From assembly GCA_021790385.1 (NCBI GenBank), contig JAJYDW010000030.1:1-46000 (forward strand): a DNA stretch of 46,000 nucleotides. Direction: 5' to 3'. The notes beneath the pieces are model-generated. The model worked only from the letters and a program-made list of their open reading frames with translations, was not told the origin of the DNA and did not search any database. Origin of the DNA: Planctomycetota bacterium (lineage in GTDB: Bacteria > Planctomycetota > Phycisphaerae > WQYP01). Position 1 is the first letter of the stretch; every line of letters begins with the position of its first letter. Made by a program: the position numbers and the translations under genes. Below are positions 1 to 6,907 of the stretch, piece by piece.

Positions 1-116
1 CCGCGGAACCAGATCGCGAGATTCCGAACTTTCCAGCCCGAACGCGGGGGTGACTGATGTTCAAGGGCTTCATAGCCCGGCATCGCATGGCCCCGCGCGA
101 GGGAGGGGAGAATGAC

Positions 117-163
117 GGCCGGTGGATCGACAGATTGGTGTCGGCTCACCGGCCTGTTTTTTT
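117..163 (+). terminator. Intrinsic terminator of an upstream plus-strand transcript
   Basis: GGCCGGTG (117-124) pairs perfectly with CACCGGCC (147-154). An inner CGACA (128-132) pairs with TGTCG (139-143), and seven T follow at 157-163. The shape is that of a Rho-independent terminator on the plus strand. The gene it ends lies mostly outside the window; all three plus frames close between 51 and 115, so its frame cannot be decided here. Confidence 0.75.
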
Positions 164-231
164 GCAGTGCAACTCTTTCGTGCGGCGGCTATGATATTGG
201 GAGATTGGTCTGATCGAATCGGACATGTACG

Positions 232-591
232 ATGGTTCTGGCAAGGTATAGCATAAAGCAGCATCGGTGGTGGCTTGTGCTGGTGGTCTGCGCCGGTCTG
301 GGTGGATGCAGCTTTGGGTTGGGCAGGCCATCCCTGACTTCGCCGGACCCGGCCTTAAAGATTCCGGCGATGAAACAGGCGGCGGCGAGTCGCAATACCC
401 ACGCCATCCCGGCCCTGTTGGCCGCCCTGTCCAGCCACGATCCCGCAGTCCGTTTTTACGCCAATAACGCCTTGGAGGCCATTACCGGCCGGCATTTCGG
501 TTACGTGTACTACGCTTCACGGGCCGATCGTCGGAAGGCCATTGATCGATGGTGCCAGTGGTATGCGCACGCGAAAAGGGGATTTCACTGA
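232..591 (+). CDS. Small predicted lipoprotein with HEAT-like repeat
   Basis: A 119-residue protein of unknown role. Basic residues (KQHRWW) precede a hydrophobic stretch ending in a lipobox, LGGC, with the cysteine near residue 26, so it should be a lipid-anchored envelope protein. The mature part has a short HEAT-like helical pair (IPALLAALSSHDPAVRFYAN) that fits protein-protein contact. Its stop codon overlaps the start of the STAS gene by one base, and three genes for an Mla-type lipid transporter follow, so it probably belongs to that system. The lipobox is seen; the link to lipid transport is inferred from position. The start lacks a clear ribosome site, so a downstream start is possible. 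Confidence 0.75.
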   Translation: MVLARYSIKQHRWWLVLVVCAGLGGCSFGLGRPSLTSPDPALKIPAMKQAAASRNTHAIPALLAALSSHDPAVRFYANNALEAITGRHFGYVYYASRADRRKAIDRWCQWYAHAKRGFH

Positions 592-1049
592 TGGATGCCA
601 ATTCCCACGAAGCTGTTCTCTCCCAATTTGGTTCACTCAAGGAAGCCTGCAAAGATACTCTGATCTTCGAGCTTACACACCAGCCGCTGTTTGAACAAAT
701 TCCAATCATGCGGGAAAGCTTCCTGGCGGAAATCCGCCGGCGGCAACCGCTGGTGTTGATTATCGATATGGCCAAAGCGGAGCGCTTCCATGGCGCCGGC
801 CTGGCGGTGTGCGCGGAGGTGCTGCGGGCCATGCCGCCGGGAGGCCGGGTGTTTCTGCTGAATGTGGGGCCTCAGGTGCGTGGCTTTATTGAAATCAGCG
901 ATCTACGGGATATGTTTAAGATTGTGGATGATTTGCCGGAAGTAGAACGCCGCGCCATTATGGAAGGCATCGCCGTTCCAGTCGATCAATGTCCGGAGTC
1001 CAACGTGAATACGGTTCTGGCCGCCGGCACGGCCCATGAAGGAGCTTAA
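591..1049 (+). CDS. STAS-domain protein, MlaB-like
   Basis: A 152-residue protein with one STAS fold (about residues 25-115), as in anti-sigma-factor antagonists and in MlaB, the small cytoplasmic subunit of the Mla lipid transporter. The ATG at 591 overlaps the previous stop (TGATG) and follows AAAAGGGG. An ORF extension to 549 lies inside the previous gene and is not used. The usual phosphorylatable Asp-Ser pair of anti-sigma antagonists is replaced by His-Gly (FHGAGL), which argues against a phosphorylation switch and for a structural role. It lies 3 bases before the MlaE-like permease. The MlaB role is inferred from the family and the operon. Confidence 0.8.
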   Translation: MDANSHEAVLSQFGSLKEACKDTLIFELTHQPLFEQIPIMRESFLAEIRRRQPLVLIIDMAKAERFHGAGLAVCAEVLRAMPPGGRVFLLNVGPQVRGFIEISDLRDMFKIVDDLPEVERRAIMEGIAVPVDQCPESNVNTVLAAGTAHEGA

Positions 1050-1052
1050 CCC

Positions 1053-1826
1053 TTGTTTCGGCAAGCCATTGAAGTTCTAGGTGATTTTGGCCTGATGCTT
1101 TATCGCGCCCTGGTGGCCATTCATGAATCACTGGTGGGTGGCCGCGGTCGCCGCATCGGCCGGGCCAACCTGTGGTGGCAGATGAACCGTGTGGGCATCA
1201 GCAGTATTCCCATTGTGTGTCTGGTGTTGTTCTGCATCGGGGCTATCCTGGAATTGCAGATGGCTAAACCCTTATCCAATTTCGGCGTGGTTCCCCTGAC
1301 GGCGGACATTGTATCGTTGGCCACATTCCGGGAACTTGGGCCGCTGGTCAGCGCGGTGGTGCTCACTGGTTTTGGCGGTGCCGCCATTGCCGCGGAACTC
1401 GGTACCATGGTTGTCGGCGAGGAACTTGAAGCCCTGGAAGCGCAGGCCATTGATCCCATCCGGTTTCTGGTGGTGCCACGGGTGCTTGCTACCATGATCA
1501 TGCTGGTTTGCCTGACGGTGCTGGGTGATATTGTGGCCGTTTTCGGCGGCATGGTGGTCGGCTTTTTCTGGCTGGGAATAGGGGTGCGGCAATACCTGGC
1601 TCACAGCCGGGAAATGCTGCACGTGCAGGATTTTGTAACCGGGCTGATCAAGGCGGGAGTCTTCGGCCTTTTAATCAGTTCCATCGCCTGCTTCATGGGG
1701 CTGCGTGTGAAGGGGGGGGCGGAAGGTGTGGGGCTGGCCACCAGCCGTACCGTGGTTTATACAATTGTCGCCCTGATCCTGGTGGATTTGCTGTTTACGG
1801 CGGCGTTTTTTTACCTGGGGTTTTAA
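1053..1826 (+). CDS. mlaE: MlaE-family ABC transporter permease
   Basis: Inner-membrane permease of an MCE/Mla-type lipid transporter, 257 residues, the usual family length. It has several membrane helices and the family core TFRELGPLVSAVVLTGFGG followed by AAELGTMVVGEELEAL, the loop that contacts the ATPase. The start is a TTG at 1053 placed 8 bases after GGAG (1041-1044); no ATG fits. It lies between the STAS gene and the ATPase, with 3 and 6 bases of spacing. It should form the membrane channel partner of MlaF and MlaD and move phospholipids between inner and outer membrane; direction of transport cannot be told from sequence. Confidence 0.92.
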   Translation: MFRQAIEVLGDFGLMLYRALVAIHESLVGGRGRRIGRANLWWQMNRVGISSIPIVCLVLFCIGAILELQMAKPLSNFGVVPLTADIVSLATFRELGPLVSAVVLTGFGGAAIAAELGTMVVGEELEALEAQAIDPIRFLVVPRVLATMIMLVCLTVLGDIVAVFGGMVVGFFWLGIGVRQYLAHSREMLHVQDFVTGLIKAGVFGLLISSIACFMGLRVKGGAEGVGLATSRTVVYTIVALILVDLLFTAAFFYLGF

Positions 1827-1832
1827 CCATCC

Positions 1833-2633
1833 ATGGACGAACCGGTCATTGCCATTAAAAATATCACCAAGCGGTTTGGCGACCGCGTGATATTCGACGG
1901 CCTGAGCCTGGATATTTATCGCGGGCAAACGCTGGTCATCATGGGCGGGTCGGGCAGCGGAAAATCCACCCTGCTGCGGGCTATGATGGGCCAGGTGCCG
2001 TTGGATGGCGGGGAAATTATCGCCAATGGCCGCAGCATCAGCTTCATGACCGGGCAGGAATTGATGGACTGGCGCAAGTCCGTGGGGTTTTTATTTCAAA
2101 GCGGGGCGCTGTTCAATTCCATGACCGTAGCGGACAACCTGGCCCTGCCCATGCGGGAGCATTCGGATTTGCCGGAATCCACCATTCAAATTATGGTGAA
2201 AATTTATCTGCAAATGGTGGGGTTGCGGCGGCACCTGAATAAAATGCCCGCGGAGCTTTCCGGCGGCATGAAAAAACGCGCCGGCCTGGCCCGCGCCCTG
2301 ATGATGCAGCCGCAGATTTTCTTTTATGATGAACCCACCGCGGGATTGGATCCGGTCAGCAGCGCCCAGATTGACACCCTTATTTCCGACCTGCACAGCA
2401 AGCTGCGGGTGACCAGTGTGGTGGTCACGCACGAAATCAAATCCGCTTTTCGCGTGGCCGATCGCATGGCCCTGCTGCATCGCGGTCGGTTTGTGGTGGT
2501 CGGCGGGCCGCAGGAATTTCGTTCCAGCAAAGACCCGCTGATCCGGCAATTTATTGACGGGCTTTCGGTCGGCCCGCTGTCCGATCCGCGCGGCCACGAG
2601 GATTATGAAAAAGATATCCTGCAACTTGGTTAG
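1833..2633 (+). CDS. mlaF: MlaF-family ABC transporter ATPase
   Basis: Cytoplasmic ATPase that powers the Mla-type lipid transporter, 266 residues. All ABC motifs are present: Walker A GGSGSGKST (about residues 38-46), the Q-loop in FLFQSGALFNSMTV, signature LSGGM, Walker B IFFYDEPTAGLDP and the switch histidine in VVTHE. The Q-loop sequence GALFNSMTV is typical of MlaF rather than of importer ATPases. It starts 6 bases after mlaE and is followed 11 bases later by mlaD, so the subunits are translated together. Confidence 0.94.
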   Translation: MDEPVIAIKNITKRFGDRVIFDGLSLDIYRGQTLVIMGGSGSGKSTLLRAMMGQVPLDGGEIIANGRSISFMTGQELMDWRKSVGFLFQSGALFNSMTVADNLALPMREHSDLPESTIQIMVKIYLQMVGLRRHLNKMPAELSGGMKKRAGLARALMMQPQIFFYDEPTAGLDPVSSAQIDTLISDLHSKLRVTSVVVTHEIKSAFRVADRMALLHRGRFVVVGGPQEFRSSKDPLIRQFIDGLSVGPLSDPRGHEDYEKDILQLG

Positions 2634-2644
2634 AAAGGTGTTGC

Positions 2645-3847
2645 TTGGCGCAATCAAAACACAATTCGCTTAAGGCCGGACTGTTTATTATTCTCAGTTT
2701 TGTGCTGATTTTCGCCGTGATAGTCTTTATCAAGGGGGTCCGGGCCATTTTTGTGCCCATGCAGACGCGCCAGGCCAGGTTTGCCCTGCGCGACGATCTG
2801 GGAGGCCTGCGACCGGGAGATAATTTGCGGGTGGGCGGGTACACCGTCGGTTCCGTTAAATCCATCGCCATTATTCGTCCGGCCGTTGCCGCGCAGCAGC
2901 CTTACATTCTGGTGCAGTTTTCCCTGCCCGCTTCTTACACCTTGCGCAAAGGGGCGTATCTGGCAGTGGGCGGCACCCTTACCGGCACCAGTTGGCTTAA
3001 TTTCAGCGATCTGGGTGCCGGGCCGGCACTGCCGAAAGCTCTGATTCTGCGCGGTCATGCCAACCCCACCAGCAGTGCGGTGGCTGCGGTTACGGCTTTG
3101 GTTCCGCAGATGAAAGAGGTGTTGGCCAAAGTCACCACCACCACCATTCCGCGCATGGACACGGATTTGACCAAGTTCGGCCAGGCTGCCGATGCCGTTC
3201 ACGCCGCGGCGGATTCCGGTAGCCGGTTGTTGGTGACGGTGCAACAGCGGATCAAGCCGGTGGTGGCCACGTACAATACCATCGCGGCGCATGCGGATGC
3301 CATGCTGGTGCAGGTGCGCAAGCTGGCTCAGGCGGGCCGGGTAGGCGCGGTGGGCAATTTAACCGCCGCCACCGCCACCCTTAAGCAAAAACTACCGGTG
3401 CTGCTGGACCATGTGGATAAGCTGATTTCCGATGCCCAGGCGGCGCTGGCGCGGGTGAACAAAACATTCGCCAATACCACGGCCATCACCGCCACCGCGA
3501 AATCCGTGGTGGACCGCAATGCGGACCGTGTCAACACATTGATTCGCTCGCTCAAGTCGGCGGCGGAAAACTTGAAGCAGGCCAGCGTGGAAATTCGCCA
3601 TAGCCCCTGGCGGCTTATTTACAAACCCTCCAAAGAAGAAATGTCGAATCTGAACCTTTACGATGCGGTGCGTTCATTTGGCAGTGCCGCCCGCCACTTG
3701 CGCCATGCCGCAGCCGCACTGGCCGCGGCTGCCAAGAACCCCTCCATTCCGCCCGCCCAAGTGCAGCAACTGATGCAGCAACTACAAGCCACCGCTCTCC
3801 ATTTCCATGCCGTGGAACGCAAGCTCTGGTCCCAGGTAAAGCCATAG
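2645..3847 (+). CDS. mlaD: MCE-domain substrate-binding protein, MlaD-like
   Basis: Membrane-anchored MCE protein of the transporter, 400 residues. An N-terminal helix (about 10-32, IILSFVLIFAVIVFIKGV) anchors it. The MCE domain follows (about 38-125), with LRPGDNLRVGGYTVGSVKSI as its recognisable core. The rest, about 125-400, is Ala/Thr-rich and predicted helical, much longer than the 183-residue E. coli MlaD and more like long MCE proteins that form a periplasmic shaft. The start is TTG at 2645, after AGAAAGGTG. It is the last gene of the operon beginning at 232; no outer-membrane MlaA or periplasmic MlaC is present in the window. Confidence 0.88.
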   Translation: MAQSKHNSLKAGLFIILSFVLIFAVIVFIKGVRAIFVPMQTRQARFALRDDLGGLRPGDNLRVGGYTVGSVKSIAIIRPAVAAQQPYILVQFSLPASYTLRKGAYLAVGGTLTGTSWLNFSDLGAGPALPKALILRGHANPTSSAVAAVTALVPQMKEVLAKVTTTTIPRMDTDLTKFGQAADAVHAAADSGSRLLVTVQQRIKPVVATYNTIAAHADAMLVQVRKLAQAGRVGAVGNLTAATATLKQKLPVLLDHVDKLISDAQAALARVNKTFANTTAITATAKSVVDRNADRVNTLIRSLKSAAENLKQASVEIRHSPWRLIYKPSKEEMSNLNLYDAVRSFGSAARHLRHAAAALAAAAKNPSIPPAQVQQLMQQLQATALHFHAVERKLWSQVKP

Positions 3848-4286
3848 CGCGTGGTGAACCTGGAGTGGCACGACGGTCATTACGCCCCGGCCGACCAATG
3901 ATCTTGCGATCAGCGGTGGGCGGGGTAGGAAAGATTATCAAGATCAATAATTTCATCACAGAATTTTAAACAGGAGGCAATAGTCAGGAGTCAGGAAGCT
4001 GGACGCGGGGATAAAAGCGGTCAGTTTTCAGCGATCAGCGGTTAGCTTTTGCGGGCAGGATGCCCGCCCCCAAAAAAAGGATCACGGCTGGCGGGGTATA
4101 CGCGTCGCTTACGCCTTGCCGACGGCCAAACGGACCCGCGGATGGTGCAGGTTATTTCCTGACAGCCTGTAAGGTTCGGGAGGGGTTTGCGGCAATTTAT
4201 CAACTCGAATTCGGATGGGATGCGGGTTGGGAAAAACAGTTCAAACATTTTTGAGATATCCGGGTTTTCCGCATTCCGCCACCTTC

Positions 4287-4307
4287 AACCTCTGTGCATC
4301 AGAGGTT
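4287..4307. repeat. Perfect 8-bp hairpin
   Basis: AACCTCTG (4287-4294) and CAGAGGTT (4300-4307) are perfect complements around the loop TGCAT. No T tract follows on either strand, so it is not a standard terminator. It lies about 100 bases before the likely promoter of the carbonic anhydrase gene and could be a protein-binding site or an RNA element. Confidence 0.45.
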
Positions 4308-4412
4308 CACCGAACCGTCGCGCAAAGTAATATATATTTTTTACTGCAATAGCGTTACAAGGCAACTGGATCTGTTGCTTGCGGATAGCCAACGATGGTT
4401 TTAGCATAACTG

Positions 4413-4418
4413 TATAAT
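4413..4418 (+). promoter_or_regulatory. Likely -10 element for carbonic anhydrase gene
   Basis: A perfect TATAAT in AT-rich DNA, about 48 bases before the chosen start codon. No good -35 hexamer lies at the normal distance, so the assignment rests on the -10 match and its position. Confidence 0.35.
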
Positions 4419-4465
4419 TCCGGTACCAAAGGTTCTGGTCAAGGGTCTTGTCGGGAATAACAACG

Positions 4466-5164
4466 ATGTGCAATGTTCATCTCTCCGGGCATAAAATTCT
4501 GGCAGCTTCGATTTTCCTGTTGCTGTTGTCATCGGCCATGGGGGCGTGCAGTACCTGGAATACCGGGCCTGGCCTGCCACCGGCCGCATCTACGCCCCTG
4601 CAACGTCTGATGCGCGGCAACCAGCGGTTTGTGCAGGGCAAGCTGATCTTTGCGGATGCCTCTCCGGCGCGTCGCGCAGAACTGGTGAAGGGGCAACAAC
4701 CGTTGGCGGCTATTGTGGCGTGCTCCGATTCGCGGGTGCCGCCCACCCTTGTATTTGATCAGGGGTTGGGCCGCCTTTTTGTGGTGCGTCTCGCCGGTGA
4801 TGTTGTTGATAAGGCGGCGGCGGGCAGCGTGGAATATGCGGTGGAGCATCTGCATGTCCATCTGGTGTTAGTCCTGGGGCACGATGACTGCGGGGCGGTA
4901 AAGGCGGCCTTGCATCCAGCGGCGGACCAGCATAGCCCGGAACTGTCTGCAGTTATCCATGGCGTGCAGCCAGCCATTGTGACGGCCAGAGGCATGGTCG
5001 GAAATTTATTGGACAATGCTATTGACGCGAACACCCGGCTGCAGGCGCAGCGGCTGCGTGAACTGCCGGTTCTGTCTAAGCTGATCCAGGCGGGCAAACT
5101 GCAAATTCTAGCCGCCCGGTATGAGTTAGATACCGGCCGCGTTGTGCTCTTAACCGGAAAATAA
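4466..5164 (+). CDS. Beta-type carbonic anhydrase, predicted lipoprotein
   Basis: Interconverts CO2 and bicarbonate. With the ATG at 4466 the protein has 232 residues. Zinc-site residues of the beta class are all present: Cys86 in ACSDSR with the Asp88/Arg90 dyad, then His139 and Cys142 in GHDDCGA. An N-terminal hydrophobic segment (about 11-27) ends in AMGAC with Cys28, which looks like a lipoprotein signal; the -3 residue is Met, which is unusual. Most beta enzymes are cytoplasmic, so envelope placement is notable and would let the cell hydrate CO2 outside the cytoplasm. A TTG at 4448 would add six residues. The gene stands alone, with its own TATAAT upstream. Confidence 0.88.
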   Translation: MCNVHLSGHKILAASIFLLLLSSAMGACSTWNTGPGLPPAASTPLQRLMRGNQRFVQGKLIFADASPARRAELVKGQQPLAAIVACSDSRVPPTLVFDQGLGRLFVVRLAGDVVDKAAAGSVEYAVEHLHVHLVLVLGHDDCGAVKAALHPAADQHSPELSAVIHGVQPAIVTARGMVGNLLDNAIDANTRLQAQRLRELPVLSKLIQAGKLQILAARYELDTGRVVLLTGK

Positions 5165-5379
5165 TTCCGAACGGTTGTTGCGTATTGTCAACCGGCATTG
5201 GCATGAAGGGATGAAGCGGGCAGGCTACAGTGGTCAGCATTCAGTGGGCGGCGGTTGGCATCCGGCCCAGGGGATTGTTTGGGCGCTTATCCCGCAGGTG
5301 TGGTTACGTGCATGGTGAAGGCAGCGGGCCAAAGGAAAAGACTCCCAATCCATTAATTCCCGCCCCCTTGAATTCTCGC

Positions 5380-5407
5380 TTGTTGCCGGCCGGCAATTCT
5401 GTAAGAT
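5380..5407 (+). promoter_or_regulatory. Candidate sigma70-type promoter for nuoH
   Basis: TTGTTG (5380-5385), a 16-base spacer, then TAAGAT (5402-5407), 38 bases before the nuoH ATG. It is the best match in the 281-base spacer between the carbonic anhydrase gene and nuoH. The rest of that spacer shows no gene. Confidence 0.4.
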
Positions 5408-5445
5408 AGGGCCGCTGGTAGACCTTACAACGGAGTTATCGCCGG

Positions 5446-6726
5446 ATGGTTGGTACATTTATTTTTCATCTGATTTTCGGTCTGGTCCTTTTCAATGTGC
5501 TGCTGGGCATTGTGGCCTATCTTATTTTGCTGGAGCGGAAAACCGCGGCGTGGATTCAGGATCGGATTGGTCCCAACCGGGTGGGGCCGAAGGGCTTGAT
5601 GCAGCCGCTGGCTGATGGCGTGAAATTCATTTTGAAAGAAGAATTCATGCCTGCCAATGCCGATCGCTGGTTGTTTTACCTGGCACCGATCGTGATTATC
5701 ACGCCTGCGTTGTGCGGGTTTGCGGTGATTCCGTGGGGTGGGGTATTGGCGGCGGGCACGCGGTTGCCGGAGTGGCTGCCGTGGATCGGCGGCTGGGCGT
5801 TTCCGCACAATGTGCCGGTGATGCTGGCCAATCCGCAGGTGGGTGTGCTGGTGGTGATTGCCATTGCGGGTCTGTCCATCTACGGGGTAGTTCTGGCGGG
5901 CTGGGCTTCGGGCAGCAAGTACAGTTTTCTCGGCGGTATGCGGGCCGCGGCGCAAATGATCAGCTATGAGATACCGCTCATTCTTTCGCTGCTTTCGGTG
6001 GCGGTGGTGGCGGGCACCATGCGGCTGGGCACCATTGCCCAGGACCAGGTGGGCTATTTTTCGACGGTATTTGTGCTGCCGCAATGGAATATCTTCATCC
6101 AGCCGCTGGCGTTTATTCTTTTTGTTACGTGCATTTTCGCCGAGGCCAACCGCACCCCGTTTGACCTGGCTGAATGTGAAAGCGAACTGGTGGGCGGTTA
6201 TCACACGGAATATTCCTCGATGAAATTCGCCATGTTTTTTCTGGCGGAATATTCGGCGATGATTACCGGCGCGGCGGTAGCGGTGGCGCTGTTTCTGGGC
6301 GGCTGGCATTTGCCGTGGCTGGATAAGCTGTTGTATGGCGGAGCGCAACCCATGTCCACTGGCTGGGCGGGGATGTTTTTGAAGCTGGTGGTGTTTGGGG
6401 CCAAGGTTATTTTGTTCCTGTTTTTCTACATGTGGGTGCGTTGGACTTTGCCGCGGTTCCGTTTTGACCAACTCATGAACCTGGCGTGGCGCAGCCTGAT
6501 ACCGCTTTCGCTGGGTACATTTTTGATGGCGGGGATATTTGTGTACCTGCGGCAGGAGGGAATTATAGAACATCGGGGCTGGTTGCTGCTGGGCAATATT
6601 CTGCTGGTGCTGGGGGCACTGGTGGTGGGTCGCTGGCTGCCCAGCACGCCGACGAATCAGCGCGTGCCGGTGGCCGGTAGCCGATATAACAAATGGCCGG
6701 GTGTTAGTTCTACAGGCAACGCGTGA
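5446..6726 (+). CDS. nuoH: NADH-quinone oxidoreductase subunit H
   Basis: Membrane subunit of respiratory complex I lying near the quinone site, 426 residues with about eight membrane helices. Family signatures are clear: LERKTAAWIQDRIGPNRVGP near residues 29-48, LMQPLADGVKFILKEE just after, and FAEANRTPFDLAECESELVGG with HTEYSSMKFAMFFLAEY further on. The first periplasmic loop (about 95-125) and the C-terminal tail are longer than in short NuoH proteins. CGGAG (5431-5435) precedes the ATG. No other nuo gene is in the window: a carbonic anhydrase gene is upstream and a tRNA synthetase downstream. Whether it is the only nuoH or an extra copy cannot be decided here. Confidence 0.95.
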   Translation: MVGTFIFHLIFGLVLFNVLLGIVAYLILLERKTAAWIQDRIGPNRVGPKGLMQPLADGVKFILKEEFMPANADRWLFYLAPIVIITPALCGFAVIPWGGVLAAGTRLPEWLPWIGGWAFPHNVPVMLANPQVGVLVVIAIAGLSIYGVVLAGWASGSKYSFLGGMRAAAQMISYEIPLILSLLSVAVVAGTMRLGTIAQDQVGYFSTVFVLPQWNIFIQPLAFILFVTCIFAEANRTPFDLAECESELVGGYHTEYSSMKFAMFFLAEYSAMITGAAVAVALFLGGWHLPWLDKLLYGGAQPMSTGWAGMFLKLVVFGAKVILFLFFYMWVRWTLPRFRFDQLMNLAWRSLIPLSLGTFLMAGIFVYLRQEGIIEHRGWLLLGNILLVLGALVVGRWLPSTPTNQRVPVAGSRYNKWPGVSSTGNA

Positions 6727-6740
6727 TGGGTGAAGGCAGG

Positions 6741-6794
6741 GCGCGGGCTGCGGCCCGCGAGTAGGGAGATGGGGCGCAGGCTGCGGCCTGCGAG
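6741..6794. repeat. Two copies of a small hairpin repeat
   Basis: First copy: CGCGGGC (6742-6748), loop TGCG, GCCCGCG (6753-6759), then AG. Second copy: CGCAGGC (6775-6781), loop TGCG, GCCTGCG (6786-6792), then AG. One base pair differs as G-C against A-T, so both arms changed together. More copies lie at 37058, 37459, 37591, 43734 and 43771. GAGAGGTGAACA is repeated directly afterwards (6793-6822). There is no T tract, so these are not ordinary terminators. Confidence 0.7.
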
Positions 6795-6907
6795 AGAGGT
6801 GAACACGCGAGAGAGGTGAACAGTTGAGCAGTAGAGCAAGGGCCGCGGTCCCAGGGAGATGGGTGTGGGGAGAAGGGCGAAAGTAGTATAGAAAGGGGAA
6901 AACAGGC

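Larger units (their letters stand above)
3848..4447. repeat. Gene-free spacer with composite short repeats
   Basis: About 600 bases without a credible gene. From the left: TTATCAAGA-type units (3931-3955), CAGGAG/GTCAGGAG motifs (3970-3996), a 7-base periodic tract built on NNNTCAG (4018-4046), then a hairpin GCGGGCA-GGA-TGCCCGC (4051-4067). The same modules recur near 37050-37600 and 43610-43800. The string from ACGCGGGG to AAAAGCGGTCAG near 4003-4024 is almost repeated at 43603-43624. The right part (4100-4440) is less repetitive and AT-rich before the next gene. A plus ORF at 4060-4254 crosses this region and has no recognisable protein features. Confidence 0.6.

Noticed and set aside
549-590. 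Upstream start for the STAS gene
   Set aside because: It lies inside the lipoprotein gene and adds a stretch without family similarity; the ATG at 591 overlaps the previous stop and has a purine-rich site before it.
4051-4067. Terminator of the mla operon at the GCGGGCA hairpin
   Set aside because: No T tract follows on the plus strand; C and A residues do. It resembles the dispersed hairpin repeats instead.
5425-6573. Minus ORF of 382 codons opposite nuoH
   Set aside because: Composition is His/Arg/Gln-rich as expected for the antisense of a GC-rich membrane protein gene; no motif.
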